Below are positions 9,163 to 16,986 of a stretch of 64,000 bases of DNA, piece after piece. Below the pieces are notes generated by a model. That model ran no database searches. It was not told the origin of the DNA and saw only the letters and a program-made list of their open reading frames with translations. Made by a program: the position numbers and the translations under genes. Positions within the stretch are counted from its first letter, which is position 1, and each line of letters begins with the position of its first letter. The DNA is taken from the NCBI RefSeq assembly GCF_016093545.1, contig NZ_JADKYX010000022.1, positions 79,669 through 143,668 of the forward strand, written 5' to 3'. The DNA is from Massilia rhizosphaerae (GTDB lineage: Bacteria; Pseudomonadota; Gammaproteobacteria; Burkholderiales; Burkholderiaceae_D).

Positions 9163-9609
9163 TTATCGGTCGCCTGCCAGCACGCGTTCGACCAGCACGT
9201 CCAGCGCGGCAAACAGCGCGCCGCGCTGGGCATCGGTCAAGGCGGCGAGGACCTCGCCCTCGATGTCCCGGGTGCGGCCGACGAGATCCTCGAGCGCGCG
9301 CTGGCCCGCCGGTTCGATCCGGAGGACGTGGCGGCGCCGGTCGTCGGGGGCGCGCGCGCGCGTGATCCAGCCGCGCCGCTCCAGGTCGTCGATCACCGCC
9401 ACGGCGGACGATTTATCGAGTCCGGTCACGCGGCAGATCTCGCCCTGGGATATCCCCGGGTTGGAGGCGATGGTGGCCAGCGAGGTGAATTCGCCCTCCC
9501 GCAACCCGTAGTCGCCGGTGGCCCGGGCGAACTCGCGCGACAGCGCCAGGTTCACCCGGCGCAGGCGGAAGCCCAGCAGCTCGGCCAGTGCCTCCCGGTT
9601 CAGCGTCAT
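9163..9609 (-). CDS. MarR family transcriptional regulator
   Basis: A 148-residue MarR-type winged-helix repressor. The wHTH spans about residues 50-100 (GISQGEICRVTGLDKSSAV, then the wing around RRGWITRARAPDDRRRH). It is in the same direction as, and just upstream of, the tannase-family gene. A 27-bp perfect AT-rich palindrome begins ten bases upstream of its start codon and is the likely operator. MarR proteins commonly bind phenolic ligands, which fits control of a phenolic-ester hydrolase; that link is inference. Confidence 0.9.
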   Translation of the reverse strand: MTLNREALAELLGFRLRRVNLALSREFARATGDYGLREGEFTSLATIASNPGISQGEICRVTGLDKSSAVAVIDDLERRGWITRARAPDDRRRHVLRIEPAGQRALEDLVGRTRDIEGEVLAALTDAQRGALFAALDVLVERVLAGDR

Positions 9610-9618
9610 GGCGGTCCG

Positions 9619-9645
9619 AAAATAGTTTAATAATTAAACTATTTT
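9619..9645. promoter_or_regulatory. MarR operator: 27-bp perfect palindrome
   Basis: Two 13-bp arms (AAAATAGTTTAAT and its complement) around a single central A, strikingly AT-rich in this GC-rich DNA. It lies between the marR start (9609) and the omp stop (9668), covering the expected -10/leader region of the marR-tannase promoter. Confidence 0.8.
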
Positions 9646-9667
9646 AGCAGCCATTCCCGACTTGGGA

Positions 9668-10243
9668 TCAAAAACCGACCTTCAGGCCTGCCGACCACAC
9701 GCCGGCGCGCGCCCCGAGTCGCTTGCCCTCGCCGTACTGCTCGAACTCGCCGACCAGCGACAGGTTCTCGTTCAGCTTGTACTGCGCGCCCAGGCCGGCG
9801 TACACGCCGTTGTCGATGTCGGTGTTGGAGCCGACGTTGCTCTTGTACTGGCGCTCGTTGTGCGACACGCCGAGCTTGCCGTAGGCCGAGAAGCGGTCGT
9901 TGATGGGCACCGTGTACTTGGCCGCGAGATACGTGCCATAGCCCTTCGTCACGCCCGTGACGCCGCCGGAAATGCCGGTCTGCTGTTCCGAAAATTGCCG
10001 TTCCTGGCGCGAGAAATTCACGTAGCCCGCCTCGATGCCCAGGTTGTTCGAGAAATCGATGCCGCCGAAAATCTTGGCGTCGGCATGGCGGCTGTCCGTC
10101 AGCATATTGTTCGCGGACACGACGCCGGCGCCGACGTACGGATGGTAGTCCGGCGTGCCGGATGCGGTCGACGATTGCTGGGCCCGGGCGGCGGTGCCGG
10201 CGGCGAGCGCGGCGGCGGCGAGGACGAAGGTCAATGCTTTCAT
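9668..10243 (-). CDS. Outer-membrane beta-barrel protein (OmpA-like barrel fold)
   Basis: A 191-residue small porin-like barrel. A signal peptide of about 21 residues ends ARAQQ. Alternating strands follow (PYVGAGVVSANN, LGIEAGYVNFSRQ, YGTYLAAKYTVPI, FSAYGKLGVSHN, GVYAGLGAQYKL, LSLVGEFEQYG), and it ends in WSAGLKVGF with the terminal Phe recognised by BAM. This is an eight-stranded barrel of the OmpA/OmpW size class without a peptidoglycan-binding domain. The ribosome-binding site AGGAG precedes the ATG. Its role is unknown; neighbours give no clear hint. Confidence 0.8.
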   Translation of the reverse strand: MKALTFVLAAAALAAGTAARAQQSSTASGTPDYHPYVGAGVVSANNMLTDSRHADAKIFGGIDFSNNLGIEAGYVNFSRQERQFSEQQTGISGGVTGVTKGYGTYLAAKYTVPINDRFSAYGKLGVSHNERQYKSNVGSNTDIDNGVYAGLGAQYKLNENLSLVGEFEQYGEGKRLGARAGVWSAGLKVGF

Positions 10244-10493
10244 GGCTATCTCCTGTTCTGGTCGTTTGCGCGATCCGGATCGATCGCGACGGCCGCCACG
10301 ATAGCAATGTGTTCAAAAAGCAAAAACGCGGGAATGGTAAGGATCTGTTACCGCTATGCAGACAACTGACCGAAAAGGCAAATATGCATGGCAATGCGGC
10401 AACGATTATTGCAAGAAATAGCGCGACGTAGGCTGCGGGTTGCCGGCCGTACGCCGGCGCCATTTCTGTTTCATCTTTTTACAATTGTGGTGC

Positions 10494-11306
10494 TTACTTC
10501 GCTTCGTTCGCCACGTTGATGAACGGGATCGCACCGCCCGCCACGTTCGGCAGCTTGCCGTCCCACTTCTCGATGGCCAGGCGCTGGTTTTCCATCTCGC
10601 GCAGGCGGATCAGTTCCGGCGTCACCTGCTGGCGCTGCACGGCCAGCGATTCCGCCTCGGCCTTGGCCTGGGCCACGCGCTGTTTCGCTTCCACTTCGAT
10701 GCGCTGCAGGTCGCGCTCGGCCTTGAGCTTGAGCTGCTCGGCCGTCGTCTTCGCTTCGATCGCTTCGTTGAACGAGCGCGAAAAATTAAAGTTCACGATC
10801 GAGAACTCGTCCACCATGATGCCGTGGCGGGCCAGCCGTTGCCGCAATTGCGCCACGATCTGGTCGCGCACGTCGGTGCGCTTGGCGATCAGTTCCTCGG
10901 CCGTGAAGCGTGCCGTGACGGCCTTCACGGCTTCCTGCACGGACGGGATGATGATGCGCTGGCCCGGCTCGTTGCCCAGGTCGCGGAACACCGTGACGGC
11001 GGCATCCGGCCGCACGTGGTAGTTCAGCGCCACGCGGGTGTGCACGGTCTGCAGGTCGCGCGAGGCGGCGTCGCCGTCGCCTTCGCCCTTCTGGATCGAG
11101 ACGTTGACGAGGTTGAGCTTTTGCGCCAGCGGCACGCGGAAGTGGATGCCCTCGCTCAGCACCTGGTCGCTCGGATTGCCGAACGTCGTCATCACGCCCC
11201 GGTAGCCGGCCGGCACCGTCCCGAACGGGGCCAGCGCGAACAGCAGGACCAGCACGACGACCGCGACGACGAGCCTCTTGGCCGCGTTCAATGACACTCC
11301 ATTCAT
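10494..11306 (-). CDS. Prohibitin-like SPFH/Band 7 membrane protein
   Basis: A 270-residue protein with one N-terminal membrane anchor (residues about 10-30, LVVAVVVLVLLFALAPF), then an SPFH domain (about 31-195: PAGYRGVMTTFG, GIHFRVPLAQ, LQTVHTRVALNYHV) and a long charged coiled coil rich in Ala, Glu and Lys (about 195-250). This is the layout of prohibitin-type proteins, which form rings in the inner membrane and often restrain FtsH. It stands alone: no NfeD or FtsH gene is adjacent. The 187 bases to the next gene on its upstream side should hold its promoter. Confidence 0.88.
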   Translation of the reverse strand: MNGVSLNAAKRLVVAVVVLVLLFALAPFGTVPAGYRGVMTTFGNPSDQVLSEGIHFRVPLAQKLNLVNVSIQKGEGDGDAASRDLQTVHTRVALNYHVRPDAAVTVFRDLGNEPGQRIIIPSVQEAVKAVTARFTAEELIAKRTDVRDQIVAQLRQRLARHGIMVDEFSIVNFNFSRSFNEAIEAKTTAEQLKLKAERDLQRIEVEAKQRVAQAKAEAESLAVQRQQVTPELIRLREMENQRLAIEKWDGKLPNVAGGAIPFINVANEAK

Positions 11307-11463
11307 TTCAATTCCCTTTCTGCTTGGTTCCGCCGATCGCCTTCGGGTCGGCAGATCGTCCTGTATTGACGACAGGCAAAGTGTATCGCTGTCAGGGCAA
11401 CAAAAGAATCAGAAATATCGGAGGTTCAACTGCGGGAAAGCCGAAGCATGGCCCGGCGGACGT

Positions 11464-12225
11464 TCACCGTGCGGGATCTTCCGCGAGCGTGAAGCGGAAC
11501 GTCGGCTCGATATGGCGCGCGTGCAGGAAGCGGACGATGTCCTCCAGGGTCGCGTCCTTCAGCAGCAGGCCGTCCGGGATGCCGTCGTCGCGCGCCGGCG
11601 GCACGGTCAGCGGCACGGTCGGCGGTGCGGCCGGCGCGGCGGGCGCCAGCCGGGCCAGCGCGTCATTGAACGCTGCGGGCGTGATGCTGTCCAGGCCGTC
11701 GAGGAACGCGACCTGCCCCGCCGCGGGCGGCGCCATGTCGAGCCCGGATTCGTCGACGAACGACGCGCCCATGCCCGGATGGATGAACGCGGCCCAGGTG
11801 CCGGTCGCCCCGTTCAGGCAAGGCGGCAGTTCGACGGGACCGGTGACGCCGGCGGCGGGCGGCAGCGTGTCGGGCCAGAGGCGGTCCAGCCCCTCGACGA
11901 AGCGCCGCGCCTGCGCCACCGGGACGGGCGCCGCCAGCGACAGCCACAGCACGAAGCCGCCCGCGCTCGCGACGCTCACGGCCGGCGCCGGAAAACCGAA
12001 GGTCTCCTGCAGGCCGTTGGCGACGGCGCACAGGCGCTCCCAATGCTGGACGTCCGCCCCGGCCGTCTTGCGGAACGGGAGCGCGATGGCGCGCGTGAAC
12101 CCGTCGCGCGACGCGAGGTCGACGGGCGCGCACGGTCCGCCGTCGCGCCGCTGCGCCAATGCCTGCGCGGCCGGGCTGTCCGGCAGCAGGTACAGGCGGG
12201 TCAATTCCGAAATCAGTTTATCCAT
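11464..12225 (-). CDS. Conserved hypothetical protein
   Basis: A 253-residue soluble protein with no signal peptide or membrane segment. I do not recognise a family. It starts MDKLISELTRLYLLP at 12225. The middle has a hydrophobic GGFVLWLSLAAPVPVAQARRFVEGLDRLWPD-type strand-helix pattern (written in parts: GGFVLWLSLAAP, then ARRFVEGLDRLWP), and the C-terminus has an Ala/Pro-rich linker (APAAPAAPPT) before a final compact segment (LLLKDATLEDIVRFLHARH). It lies 53 bases downstream of the diguanylate cyclase gene in the same direction, so the two may be cotranscribed. Confidence 0.65.
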   Translation of the reverse strand: MDKLISELTRLYLLPDSPAAQALAQRRDGGPCAPVDLASRDGFTRAIALPFRKTAGADVQHWERLCAVANGLQETFGFPAPAVSVASAGGFVLWLSLAAPVPVAQARRFVEGLDRLWPDTLPPAAGVTGPVELPPCLNGATGTWAAFIHPGMGASFVDESGLDMAPPAAGQVAFLDGLDSITPAAFNDALARLAPAAPAAPPTVPLTVPPARDDGIPDGLLLKDATLEDIVRFLHARHIEPTFRFTLAEDPAR

Positions 12226-12278
12226 GTGCGTCCCTGTCGATCGGCCGCCATTCTGGCACAACATGCGCATGGCAGGGG

Positions 12279-13877
12279 TCACGCCGCGGCCGCGTGGCCC
12301 TCGCGCGCGACGACGCGGTTGCGCCCGGCGTGCTTGGCCTCGTACAGCAAGCGGTCGGCCACGTCGACCCAGGCCAGCGGATCGTCGCGCTCGGCCAGCG
12401 CCGGATGGCCGACGTACACGCCCATGCTGAGGGTGACGCGGCCGCCGGGATTGTCCGGATGGGGCAGGTCCAGGTGCGCCACGGCCGAGCGGATGCCGTC
12501 CGCCACCGCGTTGGCGCCGATCAGGTCGGTATCGGCCAGGATGACGGCGAATTCCTCGCCGCCGTAGCGCGCGGCCAGGTCGGCCGGACGGCGCGTGCCG
12601 TCGGCGATGGCGCCGGCCACCTTGCGCAGGCACTCGTCGCCGGCCAGGTGCCCGAAGCTGTCGTTGTAGCGCTTGAAATGGTCGATGTCGGCCATGACGA
12701 GGGCGAACGGCGCCCCGCTGCGGCGCGCGCGCTCGTATTCGCGCACGAGGCGCTCTTCGAACATGCGGCGGTTGGCCAGGCCCGTCAGGCCGTCGGTGTC
12801 GGCCAGGTTCTGCAGCGACGCATTGTGGCGCTGCAGCGCGGTGCCGGCGCGGCGCAGGTCGCGCTCGAGCCGCTCGCGCACGCGGATCTGGCGCACGAGG
12901 ATCCTGCCGCCCCACGCCAGCACGAGCAGCGCGGCCAGGCCCAGGACGCCCGTCTGCAGCGTGCCGCGCCACCAGTCGGCCAGGATGTCGTCCTTGGCCT
13001 CCCCGAAGGCGACGAACAGCGGGAAGTGCTGCAGGTGCCGGTAGCTGAAAAGGCGCTCGACGTTGTCGATCCTGGACATCAGCATGGCCGAGCCGGAGCC
13101 GTCTTTGCGCATGGCCCGCTGCCAGATGGTGCGGTTGCGGATGTCCATGCCGACCTGCTCGTCGTGGAACGGCCGGCGGTAGACCAGGGTGCCGTTGTCG
13201 AGCGCCAGCAGGATGGTGCCGTTCGTGCCGACGTCGAAGCTGTCGTAGAAGTGGCCGAACCACGGCAGGTCGAGCGTGACCAGCGCCACCCCGGCGAAGC
13301 TGCCGTCGGGCGTCTCGATGCGGCGCGACAGCGGCAGGATCCACGCGCCGGTCGAGCGGCTGCGCACGGGCACGCTCACGTGGGTACCGCGCCCTTTGTG
13401 CAGCAAGTGATACTGGAAATACTCGCGGTCGAAATTATTGCCCTGCATGGGACGCGGCAGCGACGACGTCAGCCACTTGCCGTCCGGCCCGTACACGAAC
13501 ACGCCGTGCACTTCGCCGACGTTGCCCGCGACCTCCTGCAGCCGCCTCGTCAGGCGGACGGTGGCGCCATCGCCCAGGCCGTCGTGCTCGATGCGCTCGA
13601 CCATCTCCGCCAGCACGGTATCGCCCAGCTTGATCGACGTCTCCGCATGCGATGCCAGCGCCCGCGCCATATTGGCCGTGGCGACGCGGCTGTTCTCCAG
13701 CTCCGCCCGGTACGCATGCCAGGCGCTCCACGTTTCCAGGCCGGCCAGCAACAGGCAAAAGCAGGACAGCAACCCGACGGCCAGCGCCACCAATGGCCGG
13801 CGCGCCCCGTCGAGCACGGGCAGTGCGGAGCCGGCGTGTTCGCCATCATGGCCGGCGCTGTCATCGGAAATGTGCAT
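12279..13877 (-). CDS. Membrane diguanylate cyclase with periplasmic Cache sensor
   Basis: A 532-residue enzyme making cyclic di-GMP from two GTP. Transmembrane helix 1 is at about residues 29-50, a periplasmic dCache-like sensor at about 55-290 (contains VHGVFVYGPDGKWL and GVALVTLDL), helix 2 at about 305-325, and a GGDEF domain at about 365-525. The active site is intact (ARYGGEEFAVIL), and an inhibitory I-site RPAD lies five residues before it, so product feedback is expected. The metal-binding Asp is in VMADIDHFK. The sensed ligand is unknown. Reads toward the hypothetical gene at 12225. Confidence 0.92.
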   Translation of the reverse strand: MHISDDSAGHDGEHAGSALPVLDGARRPLVALAVGLLSCFCLLLAGLETWSAWHAYRAELENSRVATANMARALASHAETSIKLGDTVLAEMVERIEHDGLGDGATVRLTRRLQEVAGNVGEVHGVFVYGPDGKWLTSSLPRPMQGNNFDREYFQYHLLHKGRGTHVSVPVRSRSTGAWILPLSRRIETPDGSFAGVALVTLDLPWFGHFYDSFDVGTNGTILLALDNGTLVYRRPFHDEQVGMDIRNRTIWQRAMRKDGSGSAMLMSRIDNVERLFSYRHLQHFPLFVAFGEAKDDILADWWRGTLQTGVLGLAALLVLAWGGRILVRQIRVRERLERDLRRAGTALQRHNASLQNLADTDGLTGLANRRMFEERLVREYERARRSGAPFALVMADIDHFKRYNDSFGHLAGDECLRKVAGAIADGTRRPADLAARYGGEEFAVILADTDLIGANAVADGIRSAVAHLDLPHPDNPGGRVTLSMGVYVGHPALAERDDPLAWVDVADRLLYEAKHAGRNRVVAREGHAAAA

Positions 13878-13966
13878 GCGATGCTCCGAATCCCTCCGGC
13901 CACCAGCTTAGTCGCGTCGCGGCGCGGCGTCCACCGGCGCACGGCCATCCGGGCCGCCGCTTGGCG

Positions 13967-15844
13967 CTAGATTTCCACCTGCGTGCCCAGCTCGATGACC
14001 CGGTTGGTGGGAATGCGGTAATAGTCGGCGGCGTCGCGCGCGTTGCGCTGCAGCGCGACGAACAGGTGCTCGCGCCACGGCGCCATGCCGCCGCCTGGCG
14101 TCGAGATCACGGTCTGGCGGGCAACGAAGAACGAGGTCTGCATCATGTCGAACGCCAGTCCGTGCGCCGCGCACTGCGCGAGGACGCCGGGAATGTCGGG
14201 CTCGTCCTTGAAACCGAACCGGACGTCGACCTGGTGGCAGCCATGGCCCAACTCCGTGACGCGGATCCGCGACGCCGCGTCGACACGGGGCTCGTCCGCG
14301 ATGTGCACCGTGAGAAACACGACGCGCTCGTGCAGCACCTTGTTATGCAATAGATTGTGTAGCATCGCATGGGGCACGCCGTCGCTTTCGCCGCGCAGGA
14401 AGATCGCCGTGCCGGCCACGCGCGTCGGCGGCCCGATGAACAAGGACTCGAGGAACGCGTCGAGCGGGATGGCGTGCTTCTGCAGGTTGTCGAACACCTG
14501 CTGGCGACCCCGGCGCCACGTCAGCATCAGGGTGAACAGCAGCACGCCCAGCGTCAGCGGGAACCAGCCGCCGTGCAGCAGCTTGAGCACGTTCGCCGAA
14601 AAGAACGCCGCGTCGATCGCGAAGAAGAACCCGGTCGCGCCCACGCACAGCAGCAGGTTCATGCGCCAGCGGTAGCGGATCACGAAAAACGTCAGGATCG
14701 TCGTCGCCAGCATCGTCGCGGTGACCGCGATGCCGTACGCCGACGCCAGGTTGTCGGACGAGCGGAATCCGACCACGGCCAGCAGCACCGCGATCAGCTG
14801 CAGCCAGTTGACGAGCGGCAGATAGACCTGGCCGATCTCGCGCTCCGACGTGTGCACCGTGCGCATGCGCGGCAGGAAGCCCAGCGCGATCGCTTCCTTC
14901 GTCATCGAGAAGGTGCCCGAGATCGTCGCCTGCGACGCGATGACGGTCGCGACGGTCGACAGCACGACCAGCGGATACACGCTCCAGGCGCCCAGCTGCT
15001 GGTAGAACGGATTGGCGATCGCGTCCGGGCGGGCCAGCAGCAGGCCGCCCTGGCCGAGATAGTTCAGCGCCAGCGCCGGAAAGGCGACGGCGAACCACGC
15101 GAGCCGGATCGGCGTGCGGCCGAAGTGCCCCATGTCCGCGTACAGCGCCTCGGCACCGGTGAACGCCAGCACGATCGCGCCGAGCGCAAGAAACGCCGTG
15201 CCGCGGTTGTCGACGAAGAAGCGCACCGCGTGCCAGGGATTCAGGGCGACCAGGATGCCGGGGCTCTTGACGATGTTCAGGACACCCATCGCCGCCAGCG
15301 CCGCGAACCACACCAGCATGACGGGACCGAACCAGCGGCCGATGCCCGATGTGCCATGGCGCTGCGCCGCGTACAGGCAGATGAGGACGACGATCGTCAG
15401 CGGCACGACGTAGGGCTGCAGCGCCGGCGTCGCGACTTCCAGCCCTTCGACGGCCGACAGCACGGAAATGGCGGGCGTGATCACGCTGTCGCCGTAGAAC
15501 AGCGACGCGCCGAACACGCCGATCAGGAGCAGCGCGGCGTGCAGGCGCCGGCGGTTGCCGACGGCGCCCAGCGCGAGCGCCAGCAGGGCCATGATGCCGC
15601 CTTCGCCGCGGTTGTCCGCGCGCAGGACCAGGGTCACGTACTTGAACGAGACGATGAGGGTCAAGCCCCAGAAGATCAGCGACACGACGCCGACCAGGTT
15701 GGCCGGCGTGAGCGCCAGCCCGTGCACGGGATCGAACACGGTCTTCAGCGAATACAGCGGACTGGTGCCGATGTCGCCGTAGACGATGCCGATGGCGGCC
15801 AGCGCGAGGCCGGCCACGTTCTTCTTGTTGTGCGGCGTATCCAA
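13967..15844 (-). CDS. kup: Low-affinity potassium transporter Kup
   Basis: A KUP/HAK/KT family K+/H+ symporter with 12 membrane helices and a C-terminal cytoplasmic domain. The family N-terminal motif GIVYGDIGTSPLYSL is at about residue 15. I choose the TTG at 15844 because GGAG lies seven bases upstream and it gives 625 residues, close to E. coli Kup (622); the frame stays open to an ATG at 15958, which would add 38 residues with no family match. It is divergent from the kdp region, so the window joins a constitutive and an inducible K+ system around one 200-bp promoter region. Confidence 0.93.
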   Translation of the reverse strand: MDTPHNKKNVAGLALAAIGIVYGDIGTSPLYSLKTVFDPVHGLALTPANLVGVVSLIFWGLTLIVSFKYVTLVLRADNRGEGGIMALLALALGAVGNRRRLHAALLLIGVFGASLFYGDSVITPAISVLSAVEGLEVATPALQPYVVPLTIVVLICLYAAQRHGTSGIGRWFGPVMLVWFAALAAMGVLNIVKSPGILVALNPWHAVRFFVDNRGTAFLALGAIVLAFTGAEALYADMGHFGRTPIRLAWFAVAFPALALNYLGQGGLLLARPDAIANPFYQQLGAWSVYPLVVLSTVATVIASQATISGTFSMTKEAIALGFLPRMRTVHTSEREIGQVYLPLVNWLQLIAVLLAVVGFRSSDNLASAYGIAVTATMLATTILTFFVIRYRWRMNLLLCVGATGFFFAIDAAFFSANVLKLLHGGWFPLTLGVLLFTLMLTWRRGRQQVFDNLQKHAIPLDAFLESLFIGPPTRVAGTAIFLRGESDGVPHAMLHNLLHNKVLHERVVFLTVHIADEPRVDAASRIRVTELGHGCHQVDVRFGFKDEPDIPGVLAQCAAHGLAFDMMQTSFFVARQTVISTPGGGMAPWREHLFVALQRNARDAADYYRIPTNRVIELGTQVEI

Positions 15845-15981
15845 CCAAATTCTCCGGGCGTTTGTCGTGACCGGTATCGTACCGGCCGGCCCGTAAAGAT
15901 TTTGTAAAAAGAACGCACCCGCCGAGGGTGCGCCGGCGTGCCCGCGCCGTATAAACAAACCCTTTATCCGGGCCGCACGTC

Positions 15982-16000
15982 TTTTTAGAAAATTTTTACA
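15982..16000 (+). promoter_or_regulatory. Possible KdpE binding site
   Basis: Direct repeat TTTTTA-GAAAA-TTTTTA followed by CA, in the region divergent between kup and the kdp cluster. It resembles the T-rich direct repeat with 5-bp spacer bound by KdpE in E. coli. No convincing -35/-10 pair at normal spacing could be assigned beside it, so this is a candidate only. Confidence 0.4.
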
Positions 16001-16050
16001 TGCACCTGCCTACACTTCAGGCATCGCGATCAACGAAGCAAGGAGCAGAC

Positions 16051-16107
16051 ATGCATGCCGCGTTGTCCGCCGTGGGCGAACGTCCTTACGGAGCGCCACG
16101 GCCATGA
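16051..16107 (+). CDS. 18-residue leader ORF upstream of the kdp cluster
   Basis: ATG at 16051 with an excellent Shine-Dalgarno (AAGGAG, five to six bases upstream) opens an 18-codon frame (MHAALSAVGERPYGAPRP) whose stop overlaps the ATG of the next gene (ATGA at 16104). The ParA-like gene has no Shine-Dalgarno of its own that is as good, so it is probably translated by coupling to this ORF. Peptide function unknown; it may be purely a translational device. Confidence 0.45.
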   Translation: MHAALSAVGERPYGAPRP

Positions 16108-16784
16108 TCGTCACGATTGTTCACGCCGCGCTGCCGGCCGCCGGCGCCGCGCTGGCCGAAAACTTGGCCCTGCTGCGCGGGCGCCACGGACGGAAGGTGC
16201 TGTTGCTGGATGCCGGCGCGGAGCGGATGCGCGAACACTGGAGCGCCGACCGCGACCGGTCACGCCTGCGCCCCGCCGTGACCACCCGCACCGTGACCGG
16301 ACGCGGCTTGTCTGCGGACCTGGAACGGTTCCTGGCGCGCTACGACGACATCGTGATCGAAGCCGGCGACGGCAACGACAACAGTCCAGAATGCCGCCGC
16401 GCCCTGATCGCTGCCGAGGTCGCGCTGATCCTGCTGGCGCCCGAAGACGCCGGCATCGACGCCCGTCATCCGCTGATCGCCCGGCTCAATGGTGCCCGCA
16501 TGTTCAACCCCGGCCTGCGGGTGCTGTTCGTCGCGGCGGGCGGCGAACACGATCCGGCGCCGGAGGCGTTGGCCGCAATGCGCACCGACGCGGCCCGGGT
16601 GATGTCGGCCGGCGTCGCGCATACCGTCCTGCACCTGCCGGCGCTGTCGTGGGGCGCCGGCCAGCCCGGCCGCTGCGCCAGCGATATCGAAAGCAGTACC
16701 GGCGCCGCCGAGATGACGGCGCTGTACGACGAGGTCTACCAGGCCGACGCACCGCAGGTCGTCAGTGTCGGCAAGATTTTTTAA
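16104..16784 (+). CDS. ParA/MinD-like protein with a lost P-loop
   Basis: A 226-residue protein with the overall start of a ParA/MinD NTPase: beta strand MIVTIVHA, a loop, helix ENLALLRGRHG, then KVLLLDAG. Where the deviant Walker A (KGGxGKT) should be, it reads AALPAAGAAL, with no Lys and no Thr/Ser-Gly pattern, so ATP binding is doubtful. The strand YDDIVIEAGDG matches the Walker B strand position. It is encoded directly ahead of kdpF in the same direction and is likely part of the same transcript. A regulatory or scaffold role in Kdp expression is only a guess. Confidence 0.6.
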   Translation: MIVTIVHAALPAAGAALAENLALLRGRHGRKVLLLDAGAERMREHWSADRDRSRLRPAVTTRTVTGRGLSADLERFLARYDDIVIEAGDGNDNSPECRRALIAAEVALILLAPEDAGIDARHPLIARLNGARMFNPGLRVLFVAAGGEHDPAPEALAAMRTDAARVMSAGVAHTVLHLPALSWGAGQPGRCASDIESSTGAAEMTALYDEVYQADAPQVVSVGKIF

Positions 16785-16807
16785 ACAACTGGAATAAGGA
16801 AGTCACC

Positions 16808-16900
16808 GTGGACATCGTCTTCATCGGCGCGATCGTCGTGTTCGCCACCTTGACCTGGGGCATGGCATGCGGCTGCGCCAGACTTGGGGAACGCAAATGA
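16808..16900 (+). CDS. 30-residue single-helix membrane peptide upstream of kdpF
   Basis: GTG start at 16808 behind AAGGA. The product is one hydrophobic helix (VDIVFIGAIVVFATLTWGMA) followed by CGCARLGERK, which suggests a cytoplasmic C-terminus. Its stop TGA overlaps the kdpF start (ATGA at 16897), so two tiny membrane proteins are coupled in front of kdpA. I do not recognise the family. It could be a second KdpF-like accessory peptide. Confidence 0.55.
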   Translation: MDIVFIGAIVVFATLTWGMACGCARLGERK

Positions 16901-16986
16901 CGCTGTTTTACCTGATTGGCGCGCTCGCATCCGGCACCCTGCTCGCGTACCTGCTGTACGCCATGTTCCGCGCGGAGGACCTGTGA
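16897..16986 (+). CDS. kdpF: KdpF, small stabilising subunit of the K+-ATPase
   Basis: A 29-residue peptide (MTLFYLIGALASGTLLAYLL, then YAMFRAEDL). It is a single membrane helix with the short acidic C-terminus typical of KdpF, which stabilises the KdpABC complex. Overlaps the preceding peptide by four bases and the kdpA start by one (TGATG). Confidence 0.88.
   Translation: MTLFYLIGALASGTLLAYLLYAMFRAEDL

Noticed and set aside
10440..10470. GC-rich inverted repeat GCCGGCC/GGCCGGC-like sequence after the prohibitin gene as a terminator
   Set aside because: No T tract follows on either strand.
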